A stretch of DNA of 64,000 nt, taken from assembly GCA_022009775.1 (NCBI GenBank), contig CP091723.1:248001-312000 (forward strand), read 5' to 3'. The translations under genes and the position numbers were made by a program. This DNA is from Christensenella sp. (GTDB lineage: Bacteria; Bacillota; Clostridia; Christensenellales; CAG-917). The notes below the pieces were generated by a model that ran no database searches, was not told the DNA's origin, and worked only from the letters and a program-made list of their open reading frames with translations. Positions 46,528-56,690 of the stretch are shown here, in pieces (position 1 is the first letter of the stretch; every line of letters begins with the position of its first letter).

Positions 46528-48418
46528 TTATTTCAATCTGATTTGATCCTCGACGTCGAATATAGACATCTTGTCAACGGGCAATACAATGTCAATGCTT
46601 TCTTCATTAAAATCGCCCCCCGACCTTGGCGTATAATACCACTCCGTCTCTCTCGCATTTTGCATATCGTTCGGTACCGTAATCTAAAATCTTTTCGACC
46701 GAAAACGGTATGCCGTCCGTCGCGATTTCAACGTCTTGTGGCGAAAACTCAAAACTCAACGCCTTGCCGATAATTTTCGTTCCGCCGATTCCAACCAACT
46801 TCGACGCAAGTTCTCTTGTGCACTCAAACTTATGCCCCATCGTTTCGAACGAAAATTTCGGGATTGCGGCAGACTTAACGATTTCCTTAAACGTTCGCTT
46901 GTCTTTATTCCTTTGACGAAGCATTTTTCCGCTTAGCGTATTGAACGCAGGTATTGCCTCGTGAACAATCTTGTCGTCTATCGAACACGTAACTTTTTTC
47001 AGGTCGATACCAAGCGTAATCTCTCCGCTCGTTTCTTCGTCAAATAAAGCAAAAATTATCTGACCGCCTGTTTCGACGTAATGCAAATACTTTCCGTTGA
47101 CTTCTTCGACCTTTTTCACCGTTCCGACAACGTAGTTTCCTTTTTCGACGGCATCGACAGGAATGGTCAACTTATAATTTCCGTCTTCCATTGAAAATGC
47201 CGACGGCAATTCTATCCTTGACGAACCGATTTCAACCGTATGATTTTTTCACGACAACGCTTATACTCGAACAATCGGGAATACGCGGAATCATATTCGT
47301 TTCGGTTTCCGCGTCGAAAACCTGGATGTTTTCGATATCAAACGAGATTTCCGTGACGCTTCCGACTTCAAAACGCGTCATTGTCGGCGCTTTTATAACA
47401 ATTTTGGTCGAGCTTTGCAAGCCGAGTTCTTTGTCAAAGTTCAAATCTCCGAATACTTGGCTTTCGGTTCCCAATTCCTCGATGTGCGAAACCTTGATTT
47501 TTGCCTTTGCCGTATATTTTTCGGCGTCGATGGAGATATGTTCCGCGCGCAGTCCAAGCACGACTTTTTTCCGTGGAACACGTCCGCTTGCTTTGCTTTT
47601 GCAAAGAAGTCTTTGGGCAACGCGATTTTTAACGGCGCGTCGGTAGCGACAAACGATATATCGTCGCCTTCGACATTGATTTCCGCGTTGATGAAATTCA
47701 TTTGAGGCGTTCCTATAAAACCTGCGACAAACACGTTTTGAGGATACTTATATAAATTGGTAGGCGTGTCGATTTGCTGAACGAATCCGTCTTTCATAAC
47801 GACTATTCGCGTGCCCATCGTCATTGCTTCGACCTGATCGTGCGTGACGTAAATAAACGTAGTTTGCAGCCTGTGATGCAGCGCGCTTATTTCGCTTCTC
47901 ATTGCCGTGCGCAATTTCGCATCGAGATTTGACAACGGTTCGTCAAGCAAGAAAACCTTTGGTTCTCTTACAATGGCTCTTCCCAAAGCGACTCTTTGAC
48001 GCTGTCCGCCACTCATTTCCTTTGGTTTTTTGTCCAGATATTCGGTTATATCCAACGTTTGCGCCGCTTCTCTGACCTTTTGATCGATTACCGCTTTGGG
48101 CAATTTTCGCAATTTCAGACCGAAAGCCATATTTTCGTACACCGTCATATGCGGATACAGCGCATAATTTTGGAATACCATCGCAATATCTCTGTCCTTC
48201 GGTTCTACGTCGTTTACGAGCGTATCGCCTATATAGAGTTCGCCGGCAGTGATTTCTTCAAGACCGGCTATCATACGAAGCGTGGTGGATTTTCCGCAAC
48301 CCGACGGTCCGACGAATACAATAAATTCCTTATCTTTTATATCCATCGTGAAGTCGTTTACGGCTTTTGTTCCGTTGGGATAAACTTTGTATATGTGATT
48401 GAGTTTTACGTCTGCCAT
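46528..48418 (-). CDS. malK: Maltodextrin ABC transporter ATPase with long C-terminal extension (three frameshifts)
   Basis: ATPase of the MalEFGK importer. Walker A GPSGCGKST, Q-loop MVFQNYAL, signature MSGGQRQR, Walker B VFLLDEPLSNLD and switch VTHDQ are all intact. Frame breaks: T6 47565-47570 (seven needed, giving GKKVVLGLRAEHI), T6 47244-47249 (five needed, giving VVVKNHTVEIGSS), C6 46616-46621 (five needed, giving VGGDFNEESIDIV). The restored protein is about 629 residues; normal MalK is about 370. The extra about 250 residues follow the first TOBE region and end with a second TOBE-like stretch (LPVDKMSIFDVED). Confidence 0.9.
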
Positions 48419-48428
48419 AATTACCCTC

Positions 48429-49274
48429 TTATTGTTTGACGGCGCCTGCCGACAAACCGTTTATCATATATTTAATCAAGAAGAAATACAAGATTACAAT
48501 CGGGACGGCAATAAACACCGCGCCTGCCGAAAATCTTGCGAATTCGGTTTCCGGAAGAGACATAAGCCCGACCGCCGCCGTCCACATGTTTTTGTCTTTG
48601 AGAAGAAGCTTCGGAAGGATAAAATCGCTCCACGGCCACGCAAATTGCGTCAAAAGCGTATATACCAAAATCGGTTTTGACAGCGGAAGAGTTACGTTAA
48701 AAAATATCCTCGCATTGCTTGCTCCGTCGATTCTTGCCGCTTCGTAAATCGAATTCGGAATAGTGTCGAAAAAGCCTTTTTGCACCAAATAGCCCATCGG
48801 AGCACCGCCTGCATATATAAGAGCAAGCCCTATATGACTATTGATGAAATTGAATTGCGTCATAAGCAAATACACGGCAACCATTCCCATAAACGACGGG
48901 AACATCCCGAGAATCAGTGCGCCCTTCATCAATGCTTTTCTTCCCTTAAACTGGAAAGACGAGATGACATAAGCCGTTAAAATAACCAAAACAGTACCCA
49001 AAAGGCTACTTATCGTCGCCACAAGCAAAGTATTGGCAAACCACTTCGGATAGTCGTACATAACGGTGTCGACAAACAGCGCCTTAAAAGAATCAAAGGA
49101 ATATTCCGACGGGAAAAAACCGTTGAAACTATATATGCTTCCACTTGCGGAAAAACAACTCAACACAACCCAAAGAATCGGGAATACAAATATTATCGAC
49201 ACCAACAAAATAATGGCATACGTAAGCAAAACATTTGCCGTCTTTTTGAGTTTTATACCGGGTTTCTTTCTCAT
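48429..49274 (-). CDS. malG: Maltodextrin ABC transporter permease MalG
   Basis: Binding-protein-dependent permease of 281 residues with six membrane helices. The cytoplasmic EAA loop that contacts MalK is EAARIDGASNARIFFNVTLP. Intact. Its ATG overlaps the malF stop. Confidence 0.93.
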   Translation of the reverse strand: MRKKPGIKLKKTANVLLTYAIILLVSIIFVFPILWVVLSCFSASGSIYSFNGFFPSEYSFDSFKALFVDTVMYDYPKWFANTLLVATISSLLGTVLVILTAYVISSFQFKGRKALMKGALILGMFPSFMGMVAVYLLMTQFNFINSHIGLALIYAGGAPMGYLVQKGFFDTIPNSIYEAARIDGASNARIFFNVTLPLSKPILVYTLLTQFAWPWSDFILPKLLLKDKNMWTAAVGLMSLPETEFARFSAGAVFIAVPIVILYFFLIKYMINGLSAGAVKQ

Positions 49275-50663
49275 TTGAACGTATCCTCCCTCTTGTATGC
49301 CGACGAGCGCATATAAACCAACAGGCTTATTGCCGAAGTGATGATAAACATGATCAGACTTATCGCCGCGCCTATCGAGTAGTAGTTGTTGTCAATCGAC
49401 ATTCTGTACAACCAGTTGATAAGCAAATCCGTGTCGCTCGCAAGGAAATATCCGTCGCTAAGGACATCGCTCCTTAAGAAATAGAACACGCCGAAGTTGT
49501 TGAAGTTGCCCATAAATTGACTGATGAGAACGGGCGTCGTAGAAAAAAGAACGAACGGAAGCGTAATTTTTCTAAACTGCATCCACGCACTTGCCCCGTC
49601 TATTCTTGCCGCCTCGTACAAATCGTTATTGATATTGGACAATATACCCGATGCAAGCAACATTATCGACGGAACGGACAGCCATGCGTTTACGAACAAA
49701 CCTATCCCTCTTGCCATCCACTTGGAATTGATACCCAAAAAGTCGATGATTTTGCCGCCGTTTTGGACGATAATTTGATTTATCGGACCGCCGTTGCTGA
49801 ACATATAATGGAATACAAGTAAGGATATAAATCCCGGCACGGCATAGGCAAGCACGGGGAATGCTCTCCACAACGCCTTTGGTTTTACACATTTTTTGTT
49901 GTAGAGAATCGCAAGCCCGAGTCCTAAAAAATAGTTGATAAACGTCGAAAGAAAAGCCCAGAGCAAGTTCCAACCGAGTATCTTTCCGAAAGACTGCGAC
50001 AATTCACCCCAAAGCCACGAGTTTTCTGAAACTGTCAAGGCTCCAATCCACCAATTCGGGCGGCACGATTTTCCCGCCGTAGTTGGTGAATGCGATCAAA
50101 ATCATAAAAATTATCGGCAAGACATTGAATATCATCACTCCGACAATCGGGATGACGAGTGCCGCCTTATAAAAATTGCGGTTCATCAGCGACGACAAAT
50201 CGTTTTTGAACGACGAAACTTTTCCTTTGAAAAGCAAGTCTTCTGCTCCGCGATGCGCGTCTTTTATGTTTGCCACATAGACGATTATGAGCGCAATAAG
50301 AGCAATCCAGGCAAAAATGCCCATAAGCAACATAATCACCGAATCGTCACCCTTTATGCCGAGCCACGGATCTGCTTTTACCGTTCCCAAGGTGAAAAAT
50401 CCGAACAAGTCCTTTATCCCGCGGAGAGCAAAATAGGTAATGAACCCCACTTCCAACAGAATGTAGACGAGCCCTTTTATATATTGTCCGTTGACCATTT
50501 GTCCGGCACCCATAAAGAACATCGACGCATACGTTGCCCTGCCCGACGTGGCAAAAAACTCTTTTAAGTTCTTTCGGGATTGCTTGGCTTTTTCGGAAAC
50601 GTCCCGACGCTGCTTAGCGGCATTCTCTTTTAGGTTTTTATATCTTTCTTTCAAACTTGTCAT
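49271..50663 (-). CDS. malF: Maltodextrin ABC transporter permease MalF (frameshifted)
   Basis: Partner permease of MalG. A charged N-terminal region of about 40 residues precedes a pair of helices with GAGQMVNGQYIKG, as in clostridial MalF; the core has EAARIDGASAWMQFRKITLP. The frame breaks at the C4 run 50007-50010; three C give FRKLVALGELSQSFGKILGW. The restored length is 463 residues. It lies 2 bp after malE. Confidence 0.88.
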
Positions 50664-50665
50664 AG

Positions 50666-52089
50666 TTATGCAAAGGTATGAATAGCCTTGTAAATATTCG
50701 ACGATATTTCTTCGATAACGCTTTGAAGTTTTGCCGTATCAAAGGAACGCTTGCCGCATCCGTCGGTTGCTATTTGTTTGAATCCCGATGAAATCGGCGT
50801 CCAGATTTGCTTGACCGCGCTGATGGACGGCATAACTTCCAAAACGCCCGAATCGAGGTTTCTATATGTGATTTGAGACGCTAAAGACTCTGTTTGTGCA
50901 ATTACGTCACTTCTTGCGGCAACGACGCCGAGCATATCCGCACGAGCTTTCACCATTTCGTAACCCGTTGCGAATTCGACAAACTTGACAGCCCAATCAC
51001 GGTTTTTGGTATAACTGCTCACCGCATATCCGTTCACGCCGCCCATGGTTTGTTGCTCGATCCACAGATCACCGTTTTTGATATCTTGTTGAGTGGTTAT
51101 ATCTCCGTTCTTTGGAAGTTTCGGCAGTCCTGTAATAACGAGATTCTCTTTCGCCTTTGCATCCGCGCTCGCCTGATCGAGTCCCTCTTTTTGATATTGA
51201 AGCGACATCTCTTTCAAGAACTGTGAAGTAATATCCGGAGTGGTTATCGTTGCAAAAATCGTTCCGTTTGCAAGCATGGACGCGCGACCGTTTGTAAACG
51301 AATCGTCAATACACTTTTCATCCATGATGCCGGCAAGCTCCCACATAATCTTTGCACCCTTCACCGCATTGCCTTTTGCAATACCTATATCCTTGTCGTC
51401 GGTGTTGTTGTTGCCAAACACGTATGCGCCGTACGAGAGCAAGAAACCGATATTGAAATATTCGTTTCTAAGCTCTATGGCATAACCGAATTTATTGCGG
51501 TCTGCTTCGCGAATACCTTTGCTGTATCTGTACATTTCCGTCCAATATTCAACCATATCCGGCACGTCGTTGCCATTCTTATCCCATTCGGTTTTCCAGT
51601 TGTCGGGAAGCGCGTCCTTGCGATAAAACAGTAACGGTTGTTGAACGTTTACCGGCACTCCGCAATAAACCGTTTTGCCATCATAATTATACTTAAAGGC
51701 ATTCCATGCGTTTTGCGGAATTTTATCATAACAATCCATTTGCTCTATATCGAGCGGGATTATATGATGTTTTTCGACGTACGACATGAGAATATCGTTT
51801 GCCTGATACAATACGTCCGGTCCGTGACCGTACGGTCCGTCTTTTTCAAGGTCGCTGAACTCGTCCATATTCGCATCGACGGCTTTTACTCCTTCGCTTG
51901 CATACTTTGCATTGAATGCGTCCAGCAATTCCTTGAGATATCCTTCTTTTTTTGCCGTATCGTTTTCAAGAATACGCAACACGACCTCTTTTTATCTACG
52001 TCATTGTTGCACGCGGCAAAGCAAAATGCTACCGTCGTCAGCACCATAGCAACGACCAAAAAAATCGTCACGAGTTTTCCCTTTCTCAT
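50666..52089 (-). CDS. malE: Maltodextrin-binding lipoprotein MalE (frameshifted)
   Basis: Extracellular solute-binding protein that delivers maltodextrins to MalFG. The N-terminus MRKGKLVTIFLVVAMVL with lipobox AFCFAAC marks a lipoprotein. The body contains YGVPVNVQQPLLFYRKD-like sugar-binding protein motifs and VNGYAVSSYTKNRDWAVKFVEF. The frame breaks at the T5 run 51989-51993; six T give NNDVDKKEVVLRILEND. The restored length is 474 residues. It has its own promoter in the end of the GH13 gene. Confidence 0.9.
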
Positions 52090-52117
52090 AATTTTTCTCC
52101 TTCTATAACAAAGGAAT

Positions 52118-52168
52118 CGGCATTGCCGTCCTTACTGTTATTATATTCTATCAACGGCTTCGCGCCAA
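52118..52168 (-). promoter_or_regulatory. malE promoter with adjacent palindrome
   Basis: TTGGCG (52163-52168), 17-bp spacer, TATAAT (52140-52145) on the minus strand, inside the end of the GH13 gene. A perfect palindrome CGGCA-T-TGCCG (52118-52128) lies at about +5 to +15 and could be an operator. Confidence 0.55.
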
Positions 52169-53782
52169 CCCCCTTTTTTTGCCTCGGCGCACAATCAACC
52201 GCAAAACCTGTTCCTCGCTTACTCGTTCAATAACCAATGCTTCGTTTTGAGAAAAAATCTTTAATTTTCCGCTCTTTATTGCAGGCTGACGTTTCAAAGC
52301 GAGCAATTCTTTGAGCGAAACTTGAAAATCGATTATTTCTTTCTCTTTCAATCTCGAAAAATCAAACGTTCTTCTGCAATCGGGATCATATTCGCCTTCG
52401 AGCAAAATATCCGTGCCATAGTACAAATTGAAACTTCCCGGCAAAAATATCAGCGTCGCTATTGCACAAAGCAATCTGTTGCTGTCCTTTTTTATTTGTG
52501 TGTAAAATCTCGCCGTATCGTGACTATCGAGCAAATTGAACATCATATTGTTTGTGACGTCGCTATATCTCATATAAAGCGAATTGAGCTGTTCGGCAAG
52601 TTGCTTTCCGTCTATGCTCTCATCAACCCAAAAATCTATCATGCGCTTTGTGAGTGCATAGTTCATAATGGAATCAAACTGATCTCCTCTCAAAAAACTC
52701 TCGCTGTTATGCCAGTTTTCTCCAATCAACGCCGCGTTCGATTTTTGAGCTTTTACCGCTTCTCTCGCCTTTCTCCAAAAGCCGTGCGAAACCTCGTCGG
52801 ACACGTCAAGACGCCATCCGTCAACATCGCATTCTTTCATCCAATATACCATTACGCCAATAAGATAATTTTGCACTTCCTTATTGCAAGTATTGAGTTT
52901 TGGCATATATTCACAATCTCCGAAGCACGCATAATTAGGCGGATTCTGTTCGACTTTTTCACCGTCTATGACAAACCAATCGAAGTATTTTGATTTTTTG
53001 CCGTATTTTATTACGTCTTTGAACTGCTCAAAATCCCGACTGACGTGGTTAAATACGGCGTCAAGCACAACTCGCATTCCTTTTTCATGCGCCTTTTCGA
53101 CCAGCCTTTTTAAGGATTCTTTGTCGCCGAAAGACTCGTCTATGCAATAAAAATCTATTGTGTCATACTTGTGGTTCGAGTTGCTTTTGAAAATCGGCGT
53201 AAGGTAAATCGCCGTTGCGCCAAGTCCTTTGATATAGTCTAAATTTTTCGTTATTCCGTCAAGATTGCCCCCGAAAAACGAAGTCGGAGTCGGCAAATCG
53301 CACCATTTGGCGTTAATTTTTGATTTAGCGGTATCCGTTTTGCAAAATCTATCCACAAAGATTTGATAAAACACTGCATTATTTAGCCATTCGACGTTTT
53401 GCCTCACGTCGTCGTCATTGATGTATGCAAACTGAAAGCTATTAAAATATGCTAAGTTAAAATTGTATGTGGAAACCAAGCCGTCTTCGCAAAAGTAGTA
53501 CGACTTGTCATTGTTTTCAAAGTAAAATACATACGCAAGCCTTGGATCGTCAAGACAAAGCGTCGTGCCGTAATAATCGAAATTCGCATCGCTTGCAATC
53601 AGTTCCAATTCTTGTCTAAACTGTTTTTGAGCGATGTGATATTTCGTATTGTACAAAACGGACAGGTTGCGTATCCTTTCGTCTTTTGCAAAGCGAATCC
53701 TCAATCCGACCGTCTTGTTGCCCGTTGCGAAGCAATAATTGCTTTCGGGACGATGGTAAATTGCCTGAATGTTCATTTTCAT
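52151..53782 (-). CDS. GH13 alpha-amylase/neopullulanase-like glycoside hydrolase
   Basis: A 543-residue cytoplasmic enzyme (no signal peptide) that would cleave maltodextrins or cyclomaltodextrins. N-terminal about 125 residues form a CBM34-like beta domain. The GH13 barrel has LDAVFNHV, nucleophile in GWRLDVSDE, acid/base in LIGENWHN and LLDSHDTAR. YDTIDFYCIDESFGD is the neopullulanase-type conserved region. The end may be frameshifted: at the T7 run 52174-52180, one T fewer would change GKKRGLARSR to GKKGGWREAVDRI. First gene of the maltodextrin operon, divergent from the LacI-type gene. Confidence 0.9.
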   Translation of the reverse strand: MKMNIQAIYHRPESNYCFATGNKTVGLRIRFAKDERIRNLSVLYNTKYHIAQKQFRQELELIASDANFDYYGTTLCLDDPRLAYVFYFENNDKSYYFCEDGLVSTYNFNLAYFNSFQFAYINDDDVRQNVEWLNNAVFYQIFVDRFCKTDTAKSKINAKWCDLPTPTSFFGGNLDGITKNLDYIKGLGATAIYLTPIFKSNSNHKYDTIDFYCIDESFGDKESLKRLVEKAHEKGMRVVLDAVFNHVSRDFEQFKDVIKYGKKSKYFDWFVIDGEKVEQNPPNYACFGDCEYMPKLNTCNKEVQNYLIGVMVYWMKECDVDGWRLDVSDEVSHGFWRKAREAVKAQKSNAALIGENWHNSESFLRGDQFDSIMNYALTKRMIDFWVDESIDGKQLAEQLNSLYMRYSDVTNNMMFNLLDSHDTARFYTQIKKDSNRLLCAIATLIFLPGSFNLYYGTDILLEGEYDPDCRRTFDFSRLKEKEIIDFQVSLKELLALKRQPAIKSGKLKIFSQNEALVIERVSEEQVLRLIVRRGKKRGLARSR

Positions 53783-53783
53783 A

Positions 53784-53812
53784 TTGATTTTTTTCTACTA
53801 AGATTGTATAAT
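53784..53812 (+). promoter_or_regulatory. Promoter of the LacI-type regulator, nearly leaderless
   Basis: TTGATT (53784-53789), 17-bp spacer, TATAAT (53807-53812). +1 near 53819, leaving about 3 nt before the ATG at 53822. Confidence 0.65.
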
Positions 53813-53821
53813 CCGATTATT

Positions 53822-54622
53822 ATGAGCAAGAAAGTCACAATGAGAGATATTGCAAGAGAGGCAGGCGTTTCTGTCGCTACCGTGAGTTACGTCCTTAACG
53901 ACAAGGACGATTCGCGCATAAGCGAGGACACAAAACGCAAAATCTGGCAACTCGTCAATCTCTATAATTACCGCATCAACTTCTCGGCAAAATGTCTGAG
54001 CAGTGGCAACACCGACGTCGTAACGATATATATCGGCGACAACGACGCCTCTGCCTACAAAGCCGAAACGATGCTCCTCATCCAAAGACTTTCCGATAAA
54101 CTTGCATCCGTCGGATATTCCTTGCAAGTTACTTTTGACAAAACCGTCAAGCGTGTCACGAATTGCGACGCAATCATTTGCTACAACACCGACAACTCGT
54201 TTTTCCGTGCGCTTGGCGAGGTAAACTTTTGCCCCCTTCTCGCACTCGATACGGTCATTCCGAACGGTGATTTGTTTTATCAGATCACAACCGATTACAA
54301 TGCCGTGGCACAAAAAGCAAACTCCCTTTTCGGCACGGACAACTGGACTGCCGTTACGTTGAAACCAAACAGCGAAGAATTGAAGGAACGCATGTTGCAA
54401 CAATTGAATCACGTTCGGTTTATAGAAGACGATTCCCCCGTTTCGACAGAGTCACAAAACATTGTCGTCCTGGGCAGTATGGTGTCGAAGTTTTGTCAAA
54501 AAAACGCTCCTAACGTTTTGACTATTGATTCTCATTCCGATGAAAAGATCAACAAAATCGTAGAGTGTCTTGACATCGCAATCAACCGAAAAGAAGCCGT
54601 GTCAAGCGATATACGAATCTGA
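53822..54622 (+). CDS. LacI-family transcriptional regulator, short form
   Basis: N-terminal helix-turn-helix VTMRDIAREAGVSVATVSYVLND is typical of LacI (residues 4-26, quoted in part), followed by a hinge helix region. The sensor part is only about 200 residues, where about 270 is usual, and it matches weakly. Position beside and divergent from the maltodextrin operon suggests it controls starch genes. The ATG lies about 3 nt from the predicted transcription start, with no SD. Confidence 0.85.
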   Translation: MSKKVTMRDIAREAGVSVATVSYVLNDKDDSRISEDTKRKIWQLVNLYNYRINFSAKCLSSGNTDVVTIYIGDNDASAYKAETMLLIQRLSDKLASVGYSLQVTFDKTVKRVTNCDAIICYNTDNSFFRALGEVNFCPLLALDTVIPNGDLFYQITTDYNAVAQKANSLFGTDNWTAVTLKPNSEELKERMLQQLNHVRFIEDDSPVSTESQNIVVLGSMVSKFCQKNAPNVLTIDSHSDEKINKIVECLDIAINRKEAVSSDIRI

Positions 54623-54641
54623 TTTTACACCGAAATTAGGT

Positions 54642-54672
54642 ATGCCCCTGCAACAAAACGTCGCAGGGGCAT
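54642..54672. terminator. Bidirectional terminator between convergent genes
   Basis: ATGCCCCTGC (54642-54651) pairs with GCAGGGGCAT (54663-54672), then TTTATTATTG on the plus strand. Confidence 0.75.
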
Positions 54673-54681
54673 TTATTATTG

Positions 54682-56415
54682 TTATGCTGTTGCTTGTACT
54701 TTATAAATATCGATGATGCCCGTTTTATAGTTGTAAACAACTCGATACTCGCCTGCTTCGGAGCAGCAGAGATTACCTTTGCCCTCAACCGTGAATATTG
54801 CGTTTGCGTCGCCGTCCGTGCCGAGCTTATCCTTTCCAACCCAAACACCGCCTTCTTGCGCACCGATATTATACACGTCCAAACCGAATTCGACATCTTT
54901 TGCAAACGTCAACGTAATTTCATAAACGTCTTTGTTTTCGCCATTCGCGGTCATCTTGAATTCGTCTTTGAACTCGTGTACCCAGCCGTTCATCGTGCCT
55001 TTGACAAAAACGTCTTTGCCCACTTTTGCGATGGTCAAAACCTTGCTGTAAGAGTTGAACGTTATGTTATAAGTTCCGCTCTCGCCGACTTTGACGTTTT
55101 TGCTATTCTTGCTTACTGCCGAAAAACCTACCGAGCCGACAAGATATTCCGCATCGTATGCAAAAGCCACATTGTCCCATGTAAGTGCTTCATCGGTTGT
55201 TTTGTGTGCGCGAACAACCAACTCTTCGTCCTTGTTGAGCACAACGTTTTCCAAGGTGTAAACGTCACCTTTTTGTATCATCTTGTATTTTGCTTGGTTT
55301 GCCGACTTTTGATAGTCACCCCACGTTCCACCGAGAATACTACCGTCGATGAAGTAGTTATATTCTGTTGCGTCAACCGCGCTCTTGGTTGCGGAGATAG
55401 TTTTGTTTTCGGGATCGAGAACAAAGTCATATATGCCTGCTTCTTTGGTTTTTATATTACCTACAAGTTTGCCGTTTTCATCGGTTTTCCCGGTAAACAA
55501 TGCGATACTTGCCTCATCAACGTTGGTAATGTTGAAATATTGGCTGTTTTCTTTGATCTCGTCGCCTTTTGTTACGGCGCCCATGAACATGAATTCTTCA
55601 CCCGCTTTGAGTTGAACTTTCAACGTGTGTTTACCGTCATTGCCCGGAACGAAACGAGTTGCCGGCGAGAAAACGTTTGCCCAGTTGGTGATTCCTGCGC
55701 CTTTGATGTAATAATTGACGACTTCTTGCACTTCAACGGGCTTTGCGTCGCCGTTACGCGTGACGGTCAGGCGGTTGTTGCTTGTATTGGAATCGGTTGT
55801 GAGCGTGAGCGTGTAATTGCCGTCTTGCTTGACGCTGATATTTTTATTTTCGTCAAGACCGGTGGCAGCTTCCATGTATTCGTCCGCACCTACAAGGTTT
55901 CTGAAAGAAGCGCGCGCGCCGTCTGCGTTGTTGTAATCGAGAATTCCGCTTTCAAGCAACACCGTGAGTTGGAAAGCGTCGCCGACATGCAAGTCGATTT
56001 TCAGTTCAAACACGTTGTTTGCACCCTCGGCTTTGGTCATATGATAGTTGGTTGCAAGATTGTTGCCCCAACCGTTCATAGTGCCGGAAATAACCCAGTC
56101 TCTCGTATCGACAAAACTGTTGTCTTGCCATTGCGCATACGCTTTTGCGTCCTCTTTCATCGGAGCGTCAAAATCGAACGCCTTTGCACTGGTCGGAGTA
56201 ACAAACCAACCCTTGAAAGTAAAGCCTTCTTTTGTCGGTGCTTCCGGCATAGTAGGCGCTTTGCCCTTTTCAACCTTTTGCGTTGACAAAACCGTTGTTC
56301 CGTCATTATCGTACAAAGTGAGCGTAACAGTTTCCGTTTCGTTGCAAGCAACCATGGAAAGCGTCATCGCCACAATGAGCAACGCAATCGATACAATAGA
56401 TAAAACTTTTCTCAT
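54682..56415 (-). CDS. Starch-binding-like lipoprotein with four repeated beta domains
   Basis: A 577-residue lipoprotein (signal to LSMVAC, Cys near 24). Residues about 30-95 form an InlB B-repeat (GFTFKGWFVTPTS). Four SusE/F-like carbohydrate-binding modules follow, each opening with a pattern like DWVISGTMNGW, NYYIKGAGITNW, NYFIDGSILGGTW and DVFVKGTMNGW. It probably holds starch or maltodextrin at the cell surface beside the MalEFGK system. Promoter and a LacI-type palindrome precede it. Confidence 0.8.
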   Translation of the reverse strand: MRKVLSIVSIALLIVAMTLSMVACNETETVTLTLYDNDGTTVLSTQKVEKGKAPTMPEAPTKEGFTFKGWFVTPTSAKAFDFDAPMKEDAKAYAQWQDNSFVDTRDWVISGTMNGWGNNLATNYHMTKAEGANNVFELKIDLHVGDAFQLTVLLESGILDYNNADGARASFRNLVGADEYMEAATGLDENKNISVKQDGNYTLTLTTDSNTSNNRLTVTRNGDAKPVEVQEVVNYYIKGAGITNWANVFSPATRFVPGNDGKHTLKVQLKAGEEFMFMGAVTKGDEIKENSQYFNITNVDEASIALFTGKTDENGKLVGNIKTKEAGIYDFVLDPENKTISATKSAVDATEYNYFIDGSILGGTWGDYQKSANQAKYKMIQKGDVYTLENVVLNKDEELVVRAHKTTDEALTWDNVAFAYDAEYLVGSVGFSAVSKNSKNVKVGESGTYNITFNSYSKVLTIAKVGKDVFVKGTMNGWVHEFKDEFKMTANGENKDVYEITLTFAKDVEFGLDVYNIGAQEGGVWVGKDKLGTDGDANAIFTVEGKGNLCCSEAGEYRVVYNYKTGIIDIYKVQATA

Positions 56416-56445
56416 AATTCCTCCTTGAAAAGCATTGCTTTCTCT

Positions 56446-56474
56446 GCTTAACCGTTTGCTTAATCGTTAAGCAA
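56446..56474. promoter_or_regulatory. Palindromic operator at the lipoprotein transcription start
   Basis: A perfect palindrome TTGCTTAA-TCG-TTAAGCAA (56456-56474) covers about +16 to -3, and an overlapping weaker copy GCTTAACCGTTTGC (56446-56459) adjoins it. The layout fits a LacI-family repressor site. Confidence 0.65.
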
Positions 56475-56478
56475 TTTT

Positions 56479-56507
56479 ATAATACCCCTTAAATCTTGGC
56501 TTGTCAA
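56479..56507 (-). promoter_or_regulatory. Sigma-A promoter of the starch-binding-like lipoprotein
   Basis: TTGACA (56502-56507), 17-bp spacer, TATTAT (56479-56484), minus strand. +1 near 56472, inside the palindromic operator. Confidence 0.8.
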
Positions 56508-56641
56508 TACCCCATTTTTAGTTTTTTATTAGGATATTCTTCAATATTTCAATTTGTGAAAAATAAAAAATATAACAACACAAGAGAGTATCATGCATTT
56601 TGGAAGTGGTGATTTATTGTCGCTAAAGACTACAAAAATAT

Positions 56642-56665
56642 CGAGCCGTCAAAAAAGACGGCTCG
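56642..56665 (-). terminator. Hairpin terminator of the DUF6273 lipoprotein gene
   Basis: CGAGCCGTC (56642-56650) pairs with GACGGCTCG (56657-56665), loop of six, followed on the minus strand by ATATTTTTG. Confidence 0.8.
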
Positions 56666-56690
56666 TTTGCTTTGTTGCTCGTGTACAAAC

